A stretch of DNA of 64,000 bases from Avichristensenella sp031550535 (GTDB lineage: Bacteria; Bacillota; Clostridia; Christensenellales; Aristaeellaceae), in assembly GCA_031550535.1 (NCBI GenBank), contig JAVBOM010000004.1:96782-160781 (forward strand). Reading direction: 5' to 3'. The notes under the pieces are model-generated. The model searched no databases, had not been told where the DNA came from, and saw only the letters and a program-made list of their open reading frames with translations. A program made the position numbers and the translations under genes. Positions within the stretch are counted from its first letter, which is position 1, and each line of letters opens with the position of its first letter. Positions 58,171 through 64,000 of this stretch are shown one piece after another.

Positions 58171-59655
58171 TCATTGCTGCGCGAGCAGCTTTTGATACGC
58201 CTCGTTGATGGCCGCGATCACCGCTTCCGTCGTGATTGTCGCCCCGCTGATCGCGTCAATGTCTCCTATCGCCAGCGGCGGCGTCTTGCCGACAAACTGC
58301 TGCGTGAACGCTTCTTCCTTCGCTTTCGCGCCAAGGCCCGCCGTCTCCGCGAAACGATCGTTGCCCACCGTCAGCGTCGCGATGGCCCCTGCGTCATCTA
58401 CCGTGATTTCTACGTACACAGGGCCTTCGTAGCCACGCTTGGACGCGTTCGCCCAGTTCGCGGGCTTGTCGCCATCCGGCGCATTTTGCGCTTCGGCGGG
58501 CGTTTTCGCCGCCTGCGTTTCCGCCGGGGTCTCCCCCGCCGGAGCCAGCTTCGCGTACGCCTCGTTGATGGCCGCGATCACCGCTTCCGTCGTGATCGTC
58601 GCCCCGCTGATCGCGTCGATATCTTCTATTGCCAGCGGCGGCGTCTTGCCCACAAACTGCTGCGTGAACGCTTCTTCCTTCGCCTTCGCGCCAAGGCCCG
58701 CCGTCTCCGCAAATCGCTCGTTGCCGATCGTCAGCGTCGCGATCGCGCCCGCGCCGTCCACCGTGATCTCCACGTACACCGGGCCCTGCGCCCCGCGCTT
58801 GGACGCGTTCGCGCTGCTGGCGGGCTTTTCGCCACCCGGGGCGGGTTGTGCGTCGGTGGGCGTTTCCGTCGTCTGCGTTTCCGCCGGGGCCTCCCCCGCC
58901 GGAGCCAGCTTCGCGTACGCCTCGTTGATGGCCGCGATCACCGCTTCCGTCGTGATCGTCGCCCCGCTGATCGCGTCAATGTCTCCTATCGCCAGCGGCG
59001 GCGTCTTGCCCACAAACTGCTGCGTGAACGCTTCTTCCTTCGCTTTCGCGCCAAGGCCCGCCGTCTCCGCGAAGCGGTCATTCCCCACCGTTAGCGTCGC
59101 GATGGCACCCGCGTCATTCACCGTGATTTCTACGTACACAGGGCCTTCGTAGCCGCGCTTGGACGCGTTCGCGCTGTTCGCGGGCTTGTCGCCGTCCGGC
59201 GCGGGTTGCGCTTCGGCGGGCGTTTCCGTCGCCTGCGCTTCCGCCGGGGTCTCCTCCGCGGGAGCCAGCTTCGCGTACGCCTCGTTGATGGCCGCGATCA
59301 CCGCTTCCGTCGTGATTGTCGCTCCGCTGATCGCATCGATATCTTCTATTGCCAGCGGCGGCGTTTTGCCCACAAACTGCGCCGCGAACTCCGGCTCCAG
59401 CGCCTTCGCGCCAAGGCCCGTCGTTTCCGCGAAGCGGTCATTGCCCACCGTCAGCGTCGCGATCGCGCCCGCGCCGTCCACCGTGATTTCCACATACACC
59501 GGGCCTTCGTAGCCGCGCTTGGACGCGCTCGCGCTGTTCGCGGGCTTGTCGCCGTCCTGGGCGGGTTGCGCTTCGGCGGGCGTTTCCGTCGCCTGCGCTT
59601 CCGCCGGGGTCTCCCCCGCCGGAGCCAGCTTCTCAAACGCCTTGTTCACCGCCGC
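58171..59655 (-). repeat. Near-identical 360-bp coding tandem repeats
   Basis: Four consecutive units, with matching positions such as GGACGCGTTCGC at 58441, 58801, 59161 and (as GGACGCGCTCGC) 59521, encode domains 5-8 of the RnfG-like protein. Sequence identity between units is high at DNA level, including linkers, implying recent duplication or gene conversion; a more diverged fifth unit extends to ~59877. This is coding repetition, not a CRISPR or satellite. Confidence 0.9.
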
Positions 59656-61152
59656 GATGGCCGCCTTGGTGGTGATCGTCGCGCCGGAAATCACATCGAT
59701 GTCCGCTTCCGCGATGGGCGGCATCTTGCCTACAAACTGCGCCGCGAATTCCGGCTCCAGCGCCTTCGCGCCAAGGCCCGCCGTTTCCGCGAACTTTTCG
59801 CTGCCAAACGTGATCTCCGTGATCGCGCCCGCGTCATCCACCGTGATGGCCGCGGCAACCGGGCCAGCATAGCCCTTGGACGAAGCTTCCGCCTTGTTCG
59901 GGCTTTGCGCCTCCTGCGCGACGGGTGCGTCCGTGGCTTCTTCCGCCGGGAACATCTTGTCGTACGCCTTGTTGACCGCCTCAACCGCCGCGGTGCTCGT
60001 GATCGTCGCGCCGGAAACCAGATCAACTTCCTCAATATCGATCGGCAGGCTCTTGCCGATGAGCTGCTGCCAGAAGTCCGGCTCCAACACCTTGGAACCG
60101 ATTCCCTCGGTCTCGGCCCACTTGTCGCCCCCAAACTCGACCATCAGCAGCTTTTCGCCCGCGCTGTCCACGGTGACAGTCGCCTGCACCGGGCCGCCAA
60201 ATCCGGGCTTGGACGCGGTTTCAGTCAGGGCGTCCGCCGGAATCTCCGGCATTTCAAACGGCGTCTCCTCCGCGCCCATCGCGGCTGCGGCGGCGGCCTC
60301 CGGGTCGGACGCGTAGAGCAGGGCGGTGTTCACCGCGTCCACAACGGCCTTGGATGTAATCGTCGCGCCGGAGATGGCGTCGATATCCTCGCCCAGCGTT
60401 ATCTGGCCGGATTTGCCGATGAACTGCTCGTACCACGCCGGATCCTTGGCTTTCTGGCCGTATCCGGCGGTTTCGTTAAACTCGTCGTTTCCAATTATAA
60501 TATCCGTAATAACGCCCGCCTCGTCGAGCTGAATCTCGACGTAGACCGGACCGCCAAATCCCTTCGTCGTCGCGGTGTACCGCCCGTCGGACAGCGCCCC
60601 GCCTTCCGCCGTGTTCTTGATTTCAAACCCGGCGACCTCGGCAATGCGCTCCACCGCCGTGTTCACGCCGCGCACCACGGCGCTGGACGTGATCGTCGCG
60701 GCGGTAATCGCGTCGATCTCCTCGCCGATGGACAGCGGCGCCACCTTCCCGGCGAATTGATCCGTGAAGGCTGGTTCCTTGGCCTTTGCGCCAAGACCGG
60801 CGGTTTCCTGGAAGTTCGCGCCGCCCACCTTGATGCCGGTCAGCGTCCCTTCCTTGTCCGTGCCGACAATGACCTCGACCTCTCCGCCGTAGCCGCTTAC
60901 GGCAACCTGCGCGACATAGCCAGCCGCCTCCCCGTCAATCATGCCGGCGTACACGTATTCCTTTTCATTTTCCGCCTGCTCGGCGTCTGGGAACTCGGCG
61001 CCCGGCACAAGCTCGCGCCAGGCGGCTTCGGCGGCCACCTTGTTCTGCTCCGCGATGACGTCCTTTGTCACCTCATTGGTCGTCCCCAGGCATACCGCCG
61101 CGACGACAGCAATGAGACCCAGCACAATCCAGGCCGCCAGCTTCTTCTTCAT
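58171..61152 (-). CDS. Giant RnfG-like protein with eight FMN-binding domains
   Basis: 993 residues; usual RnfG is about 190-220. N-terminal membrane anchor (~7-24, AWIVLGLIAVVAAVCLG), then a classical RnfG domain (~30-175) whose flavin motif reads TAATIT (Thr153), followed by seven further FMN_bind domains with SGATIT motifs at Thr264, Thr383, Thr492, Thr612, Thr732, Thr852 and Thr972. The last five lie exactly 120 residues apart and are joined by Thr/Pro/Ala/Glu-rich linkers (~510-545, 630-665, 750-785, 870-905). By homology each Thr would carry covalent FMN attached by an ApbE-type transferase (none in the window). The gene precedes rnfC instead of lying between rnfD and rnfE. Confidence 0.93.
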   Translation of the reverse strand: MKKKLAAWIVLGLIAVVAAVCLGTTNEVTKDVIAEQNKVAAEAAWRELVPGAEFPDAEQAENEKEYVYAGMIDGEAAGYVAQVAVSGYGGEVEVIVGTDKEGTLTGIKVGGANFQETAGLGAKAKEPAFTDQFAGKVAPLSIGEEIDAITAATITSSAVVRGVNTAVERIAEVAGFEIKNTAEGGALSDGRYTATTKGFGGPVYVEIQLDEAGVITDIIIGNDEFNETAGYGQKAKDPAWYEQFIGKSGQITLGEDIDAISGATITSKAVVDAVNTALLYASDPEAAAAAAMGAEETPFEMPEIPADALTETASKPGFGGPVQATVTVDSAGEKLLMVEFGGDKWAETEGIGSKVLEPDFWQQLIGKSLPIDIEEVDLVSGATITSTAAVEAVNKAYDKMFPAEEATDAPVAQEAQSPNKAEASSKGYAGPVAAAITVDDAGAITEITFGSEKFAETAGLGAKALEPEFAAQFVGKMPPIAEADIDVISGATITTKAAIAAVNKAFEKLAPAGETPAEAQATETPAEAQPAQDGDKPANSASASKRGYEGPVYVEITVDGAGAIATLTVGNDRFAETTGLGAKALEPEFAAQFVGKTPPLAIEDIDAISGATITTEAVIAAINEAYAKLAPAEETPAEAQATETPAEAQPAPDGDKPANSANASKRGYEGPVYVEITVNDAGAIATLTVGNDRFAETAGLGAKAKEEAFTQQFVGKTPPLAIGDIDAISGATITTEAVIAAINEAYAKLAPAGEAPAETQTTETPTDAQPAPGGEKPASSANASKRGAQGPVYVEITVDGAGAIATLTIGNERFAETAGLGAKAKEEAFTQQFVGKTPPLAIEDIDAISGATITTEAVIAAINEAYAKLAPAGETPAETQAAKTPAEAQNAPDGDKPANWANASKRGYEGPVYVEITVDDAGAIATLTVGNDRFAETAGLGAKAKEEAFTQQFVGKTPPLAIGDIDAISGATITTEAVIAAINEAYQKLLAQQ

Positions 61153-61173
61153 GTCCTCTTCCTCCCGAATCTA

Positions 61174-61773
61174 TCAGTCCAAGGCGCTTCTCTCTGCCCG
61201 GCCATCCCGGTACGGCCTTCCGAGCATCGCTTCCGCCTTTTCGCGGTTCCCCGACCGCAGAAATCCCCGGATCGCCGTGCTGGAGATCAACTCGCCATCC
61301 GTGAGCAACACCGGGCGGATGATATCCAGCCCCACGCCCGCCTCCTCGCAGAACTCCCCAAGCATCTGTGTGTCGGCCTCCCCCCGGAAGCCGAACCGAT
61401 GATGGAAACCGACCACAATGTGCCGCGCGCGAAGTTTCTCCAGCAGAATCTGCCGGAAAAAATCCTTCGCGGGCATGTGCATCATCGCCTCGCCAAAGCG
61501 GCTGACGGCGATGATGTCCACGCCGAGCGCAGCGAGCAGGGCCGACTTCTCCGCAAGTGCCGTGATTTCCAGCGCGTCCGCGCGCGGGTGAATCACATGG
61601 GCGGGCATCTCGTCAAACGTATGCACGCAGACATAGAGCGCCTTTTCCCGCGCGATGTCGCACGCCCGGCGGATCAGCCGCTGGTGGCCCAAGTGAACCC
61701 CGTCAAAAAAGCCAAGACAAACCACGGTCGGTTGTTCGAGCGCCTCAATGTTCTCAATGCAGACCGTTGTCAC
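61174..61773 (-). CDS. FAD synthetase (FMN adenylyltransferase), RibF N-domain only
   Basis: 199 residues, overlapping the Gx-transporter stop (ATGA). The adenylyltransferase signatures are present: VVCLGFFDGVHLGHQRLIRRA with the HxGH-like nucleotide motif, VHTFDEMPAHVIHP, VVGFHHRFGFRGEADTQML and the ISSTAIRGFL motif. RibF is usually bifunctional (about 310 residues) with a C-terminal riboflavin kinase; here the chain ends after the synthetase domain. It makes FAD, the donor used by ApbE-type FMN transferases, and lies directly before the eight-flavin protein. Another riboflavin kinase is presumed elsewhere. Confidence 0.87.
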   Translation of the reverse strand: MTTVCIENIEALEQPTVVCLGFFDGVHLGHQRLIRRACDIAREKALYVCVHTFDEMPAHVIHPRADALEITALAEKSALLAALGVDIIAVSRFGEAMMHMPAKDFFRQILLEKLRARHIVVGFHHRFGFRGEADTQMLGEFCEEAGVGLDIIRPVLLTDGELISSTAIRGFLRSGNREKAEAMLGRPYRDGRAERSALD

Positions 61774-62315
61774 GTCTTCCCTCCTTCTGCCAGGCCGAGT
61801 TCCTTCAGGCGGCTTAACATGTCAGGATTCCCCCGCGCGAGCGCCAGACAGACCGAATGCGCGACAACCCCGGTGATCACGCCGGTGACGACCGCGGCGA
61901 TCAAAAGCAGCGGCGCCTGCACCGCGGCGGCCCAGCTGCCCAGCATGAGCCTGGACATCAGAATTTGCCCTGCCATGTGGAAGGACGCGCCCATCACGCT
62001 GATGCCGACCAACCCAAGCCCACGGACGCGAAGCGCCAGAAGCATCGCGAGTATGCTGCAAACGCCGCCCGCGAAGCTATACGCCATGCCGCTGACGCCC
62101 GCGTACAGCAGACCGCCAAGCACCACCTTCAGCCCCATCAGCAGCCACGCGCCGCGCGCGCTCATCAGGCAAAGCGCGTACAGCAGTACGGTGTTGGACA
62201 GGCCGAGCCGAATGCCGGGAATTCCGGGCACAAGCATGAACTGCCGCTCCACCCATCCCAGGACGAGCATCATGGAAGCCAGCAGTCCATACCGCGCGAT
62301 CTGTGTGGTGCTCAT
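61770..62315 (-). CDS. Gx-transporter / HepI-like membrane protein (EetB-like family)
   Basis: 181 residues from ATG 62315 with GGGAGGCG. About five membrane helices; the stretch LVPGIPGIRLGLSNTVLLYAL and GAWLLMGLKVVLGGLLYAGVSGMAYSFAGG are signatures of PF07456 (called heptaprenyl diphosphate synthase component I or Gx transporter). In this family GIRLGLSN and the SFAGG turn are conserved. From memory, the Listeria flavin-based electron-transfer locus encodes relatives (EetB) next to a NusG-II protein (EetA); I could not check this. It heads the operon behind a near-consensus promoter. Confidence 0.8.
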   Translation of the reverse strand: MSTTQIARYGLLASMMLVLGWVERQFMLVPGIPGIRLGLSNTVLLYALCLMSARGAWLLMGLKVVLGGLLYAGVSGMAYSFAGGVCSILAMLLALRVRGLGLVGISVMGASFHMAGQILMSRLMLGSWAAAVQAPLLLIAAVVTGVITGVVAHSVCLALARGNPDMLSRLKELGLAEGGKT

Positions 62316-62347
62316 AGCGCCTCCCAGGCCGATTTTCGCCACCATAA

Positions 62348-62376
62348 ATAGTATCATTCGATGTATATAGTGTCAA
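62348..62376 (-). promoter_or_regulatory. Strong promoter of the flavin-Rnf operon
   Basis: Minus strand: TTGACA (62376-62371), 17-bp spacer, TACTAT (62353-62348). It lies 33 bp before the Gx-transporter start and is the best sigma-A match in the window. Confidence 0.8.
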
Positions 62377-62436
62377 GCGTTTCACTTCGTTCTGTATTTT
62401 TTGAACAATCATGCAATAAAAAGCTATTTTTTACAT

Positions 62437-62847
62437 TCAAACATCCGGCGGATCGTCGTCCGGCTGCGCTTGCCCCTTTGTTTCCGCCCGCAGTTCCACC
62501 AGCACACGGTTCGGCAGGCAGATGATGGCCCGGCCCATGGAGCGGCGGACCCAGTTCTCCGTCGTCACCTTGCCCTGCTCCAGGCAAAGCTGGTTTTTGC
62601 AGGAGGAAAAGACCATCCGCGCGCCCTCCGCGTCCACCTCGATGACGTTCACATCGCCGTTTTCCTGTTCGATGCGCACGGTTCGGGTCTCGCCAATCGG
62701 AATGGACTCATAACGCGAACCGTCCACGGAAATATCGACAAAGCCCGACAGCGTCTGCCGCGAGCGCGTCCACCACATCACACCGTAAAACGCCAGGGCG
62801 ATTGCGAGCACGCCGGCGATAAGCGCCAGGTCTTTTTTTCGGAACAT
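62437..62847 (-). CDS. NusG domain II membrane protein (EetA-like family)
   Basis: 136 residues from ATG 62847; the open frame continues upstream through three family A repeats, which is spurious. One membrane helix at ~7-27 (LALIAGVLAIALAFYGVMWW), then an extracytoplasmic domain with YESIPIGETRTVRIEQENGDVNVIEVDAEGARMVFSSCKNQLCLEQGKVTTENWVRRSMGRAIICLPNRVLVEL, the NusG_II (PF07009) pattern with three Cys. This domain recurs in extracytoplasmic electron-transfer loci. It has no visible strong promoter of its own and is separated from the next gene by ~120 bp. Confidence 0.82.
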   Translation of the reverse strand: MFRKKDLALIAGVLAIALAFYGVMWWTRSRQTLSGFVDISVDGSRYESIPIGETRTVRIEQENGDVNVIEVDAEGARMVFSSCKNQLCLEQGKVTTENWVRRSMGRAIICLPNRVLVELRAETKGQAQPDDDPPDV

Positions 62848-62878
62848 GGTTGCCGCCTTATGCTTGTTTTTGTGATTA

Positions 62879-62998
62879 CGATGGCGGCGCTGATTTGGAA
62901 AATCGGGCGCCATGATAGAATTCCGCAAGGAATCCTTTCCTCGACGGCGGCGCTGATTTGAAAAATCGGCCGCCATAGGAGGATTCCGCAAGGAATCC
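62879..62998 (-). repeat. Two tandem family A elements upstream of the NusG-II gene
   Basis: 62879-62935 and 62943-62998, each GGCGGCGC, hairpin GATTTG/AAATC, GGCCGCCAT or GGGCGCCAT, then GGATTCCGCAAGGAATCC-type hairpin. They lie upstream of the NusG-II start and extend its open frame. Confidence 0.85.
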
Positions 62999-63077
62999 TT
63001 TCCTCTTCTCATCATAACACATGCCGGCACGCATGGAAAGCCATCCTTGCCGCGCTTTTTTAGGTGACATCCTCGAC

Positions 63078-63130
63078 GACGGCGTTGATTCGAAGAATCG
63101 GGCGTCACAAGAGGATTCCGCAAGAAATCC
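63078..63130 (-). repeat. Family A double-hairpin element
   Basis: GACGGCG, hairpin GATTC/GAATC around GAA, GGGCGTCACA, then GGATTCCGC/AAGAAATCC. Third copy in the divergent region between the NusG-II gene and the secreted-protein gene. Confidence 0.8.
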
Positions 63131-63149
63131 TTTCCTCTTTGTTAACCCC

Positions 63150-63178
63150 TTGTCAATCATTTCTGTTTCCTGTATACT
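63150..63178 (+). promoter_or_regulatory. Sigma-A promoter of the secreted-protein gene
   Basis: TTGTCA at 63150-63155, 17-bp spacer, TATACT at 63173-63178, 48 bp before the start. Confidence 0.75.
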
Positions 63179-63225
63179 GATGTGGACGGCAAAACCGTAC
63201 AGAACATGTAAAGGAGAAATTCCCC

Positions 63226-63774
63226 ATGAAGAAGTCCCTTTCATTGTTGCTCGCGCTCCTTCTTACCCTTGGCACCGTGTCCATCGCATTCGCGGATACC
63301 TTTGGTCTGGGCATCGTGACCAGCATCAAGTCGTCCGCGAGCGCGTACATTGAAGATGACGAACCCTACGACGGCAAAGCGCAGGTTGACTCCACCATTT
63401 GCGCCGTGATCCTGGACGACAACGGCGTCATCGTTGACATCAAGTTTGACGTGGCGCAGACCGCCATCCCGTTCACGCCTGAGGGAGAAATCACCGCGGA
63501 CATGGACGCCGCCGTGAAGTCCAAGATGGAAAAAGGCGAAGAATACGGCATGCGCAAGGCTTCCCCGATCGGCAAGGAACTGTTTGAGCAGGTTGAGGCG
63601 CTGCAGGCGTATTGCATCGGCAAGGCTGCCGAGGAAATCATCAACATGCCCACCTATCAGGTCAACGAAGAGCACACCCGCGTTTCGGATGTGGCGGACC
63701 TGAAGACCACGTGCACGATCGATGTGGGCGCATATCTGGACGCGCTGGCCAAGGCTGTCGCGAACGCGAAGTAA
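63226..63774 (+). CDS. Secreted protein of unknown function, conserved-looking Clostridia family
   Basis: 182 residues, AAAGGAGAAA upstream. Signal peptide MKKSLSLLLALLLTLGTVSIAFA. Mature part: FGLGIVTSIKSSASAYIED, KAQVDSTICAVILDDNGVIVDIKFDVAQTAIPF, KMEKGEEYGMRKASPIGKELFEQVEALQAYCIGK and DVADLKTTCTIDVGAYLDALAKAVANAK. I have the impression of frequent homologues in Clostridia with no known function. The DDNGVIVDIKFD strand pair resembles the opening of FMN_bind domains, but no SGAT motif is present. It diverges from the NusG-II gene. Confidence 0.65.
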   Translation: MKKSLSLLLALLLTLGTVSIAFADTFGLGIVTSIKSSASAYIEDDEPYDGKAQVDSTICAVILDDNGVIVDIKFDVAQTAIPFTPEGEITADMDAAVKSKMEKGEEYGMRKASPIGKELFEQVEALQAYCIGKAAEEIINMPTYQVNEEHTRVSDVADLKTTCTIDVGAYLDALAKAVANAK

Positions 63775-63806
63775 AAGCCTACTCATCATTATTACCGTAT
63801 CCAAGG

Positions 63807-63833
63807 AAACCCGGGAAATCTTCCCGGGTTTTT
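63807..63833 (+). terminator. Terminator of the secreted-protein gene
   Basis: AAACCCGGGAA / TTCCCGGGTTT, 3-nt loop, followed by TT. Confidence 0.85.
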
Positions 63834-63839
63834 GCCAAT

Positions 63840-64000
63840 GTCATTAATATAAGAGATCCAAGGGAAAAGCGAGAAGGGCAGGGAAGCGCGCGAGCGGGCA
63901 CCCTGCCCTTCGCCAAAGAAAGGGAGGCAGGGTAAAAAGCAGGTTGCGCCCTGCTGAAGAAAAGGGTATATAGAAGGGGTGGTTAGGCAACGCGGTAGAG
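63840..64000. other. Purine-rich tail with inverted repeats, no gene
   Basis: GAAGGGCAGGG (63873-63883) pairs with CCCTGCCCTTC (63901-63911) across an 18-nt spacer; AGCAGG and CCTGCT form another hairpin near 63938-63955. G/A-rich runs (GAAAAGGG, GGGGTGG). No frame is supported; the feature may continue outside the window. Confidence 0.35.

Noticed and set aside
58171..59877. Regular 360-bp repeats that might suggest a CRISPR or satellite
   Set aside because: The unit length and continuous frame show coding repeats of FMN-binding domains; there are no short spacers and no cas genes.
59206..62370. A 1054-codon plus-strand frame opposite the flavin-Rnf locus
   Set aside because: Antisense shadow; repeats in it mirror the FMN_bind repeats of the real gene, and no family motif is present.
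62848..63123. N-terminal extension of the NusG-II frame with repeated RNP..APDFSNQRRR segments
   Set aside because: These residues are translations of family A repeats; the real start is at 62847 just before the membrane helix.

Overview
The window reads as chromosomal DNA of an endospore-forming, GC-rich member of the class Clostridia (Bacillota). Evidence for this is a gerA-gerB-gerC germination operon, a CwlD-type cortex amidase, the spoIIID-mbl pair, a PASTA-bearing SpoVD/PBP2-type protein, mraZ-headed cell wall genes, MurE with the Arg of the meso-diaminopimelate motif, and an Rnf complex. Strong Shine-Dalgarno (SD) sequences, frequent ATGA/GTGA stop-start overlaps, GTG and TTG starts, and sigma-A promoters with 17-bp (one 18-bp) spacers fit the same picture. 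I cannot name a genus from the sequence. No rRNA, tRNA, CRISPR array, transposase or prophage was seen.

Layout. 1-3067: 3' end of prfB, a GNAT-cyclase fusion, a Lit/DUF1461 membrane protein and tsaD, all overlapping. 3073-3474: a cluster of DnaA boxes that may be the replication origin. 3728-9952: cwlD-like amidase, pfkA with a large insertion, dnaA without dnaN, a DUF5711-type protein and a CvpA-like protein. 9957-13943 (minus): gerC, gerB, gerA. 14351-19001: a branched-chain amino-acid ABC transporter in which LivM and LivG are one polypeptide. 19089-26053: methyltransferase, S41-like protease, PHP-GNAT fusion, class II aldolase, ASRT-family protein, uridine kinase, rpiB, thpR and a PHP protein. 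26234-27635: spoIIID and mbl, followed by a 200-bp stack of RNA-like hairpins. 27896-31873 (minus): kinase-like protein, DUF2461 protein, rRNA m5C methyltransferase and M23 peptidase. 32054-35152: three tandem M42 aminopeptidases. 36471-38547: a 39-aa ORF with a divergent XRE regulator, and a duplicated lipoprotein pair. 38658-47749 (minus): a reduced dcw cluster (mraZ-ftsL-pbp-murE-mraY-murD-methyltransferase-ftsW) lacking rsmH, murF and murG in their usual places. 48292-53501: assorted housekeeping genes.

The most striking region is 53841-62847 (minus). A Gx-transporter/HepI-like membrane protein, a stand-alone FAD synthetase, a 993-residue RnfG-like protein with eight FMN-binding domains, then rnfC, rnfD, rnfE, rnfA and rnfB follow one near-consensus promoter. 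A NusG-domain-II membrane protein lies just upstream. I infer a sodium- or proton-coupled ferredoxin:NAD oxidoreductase whose extracytoplasmic flavin subunit has grown into a multi-flavin chain, with its own flavin-supply enzyme and families known from extracellular electron transfer.

Intergenic regions carry two dispersed repeat families. Family A is a ~55-bp double-hairpin element with at least eleven full or nearly full copies and several half copies. Family B is a GC-rich mosaic at five loci. Family A has been captured into at least one coding end (the DUF2461 protein).
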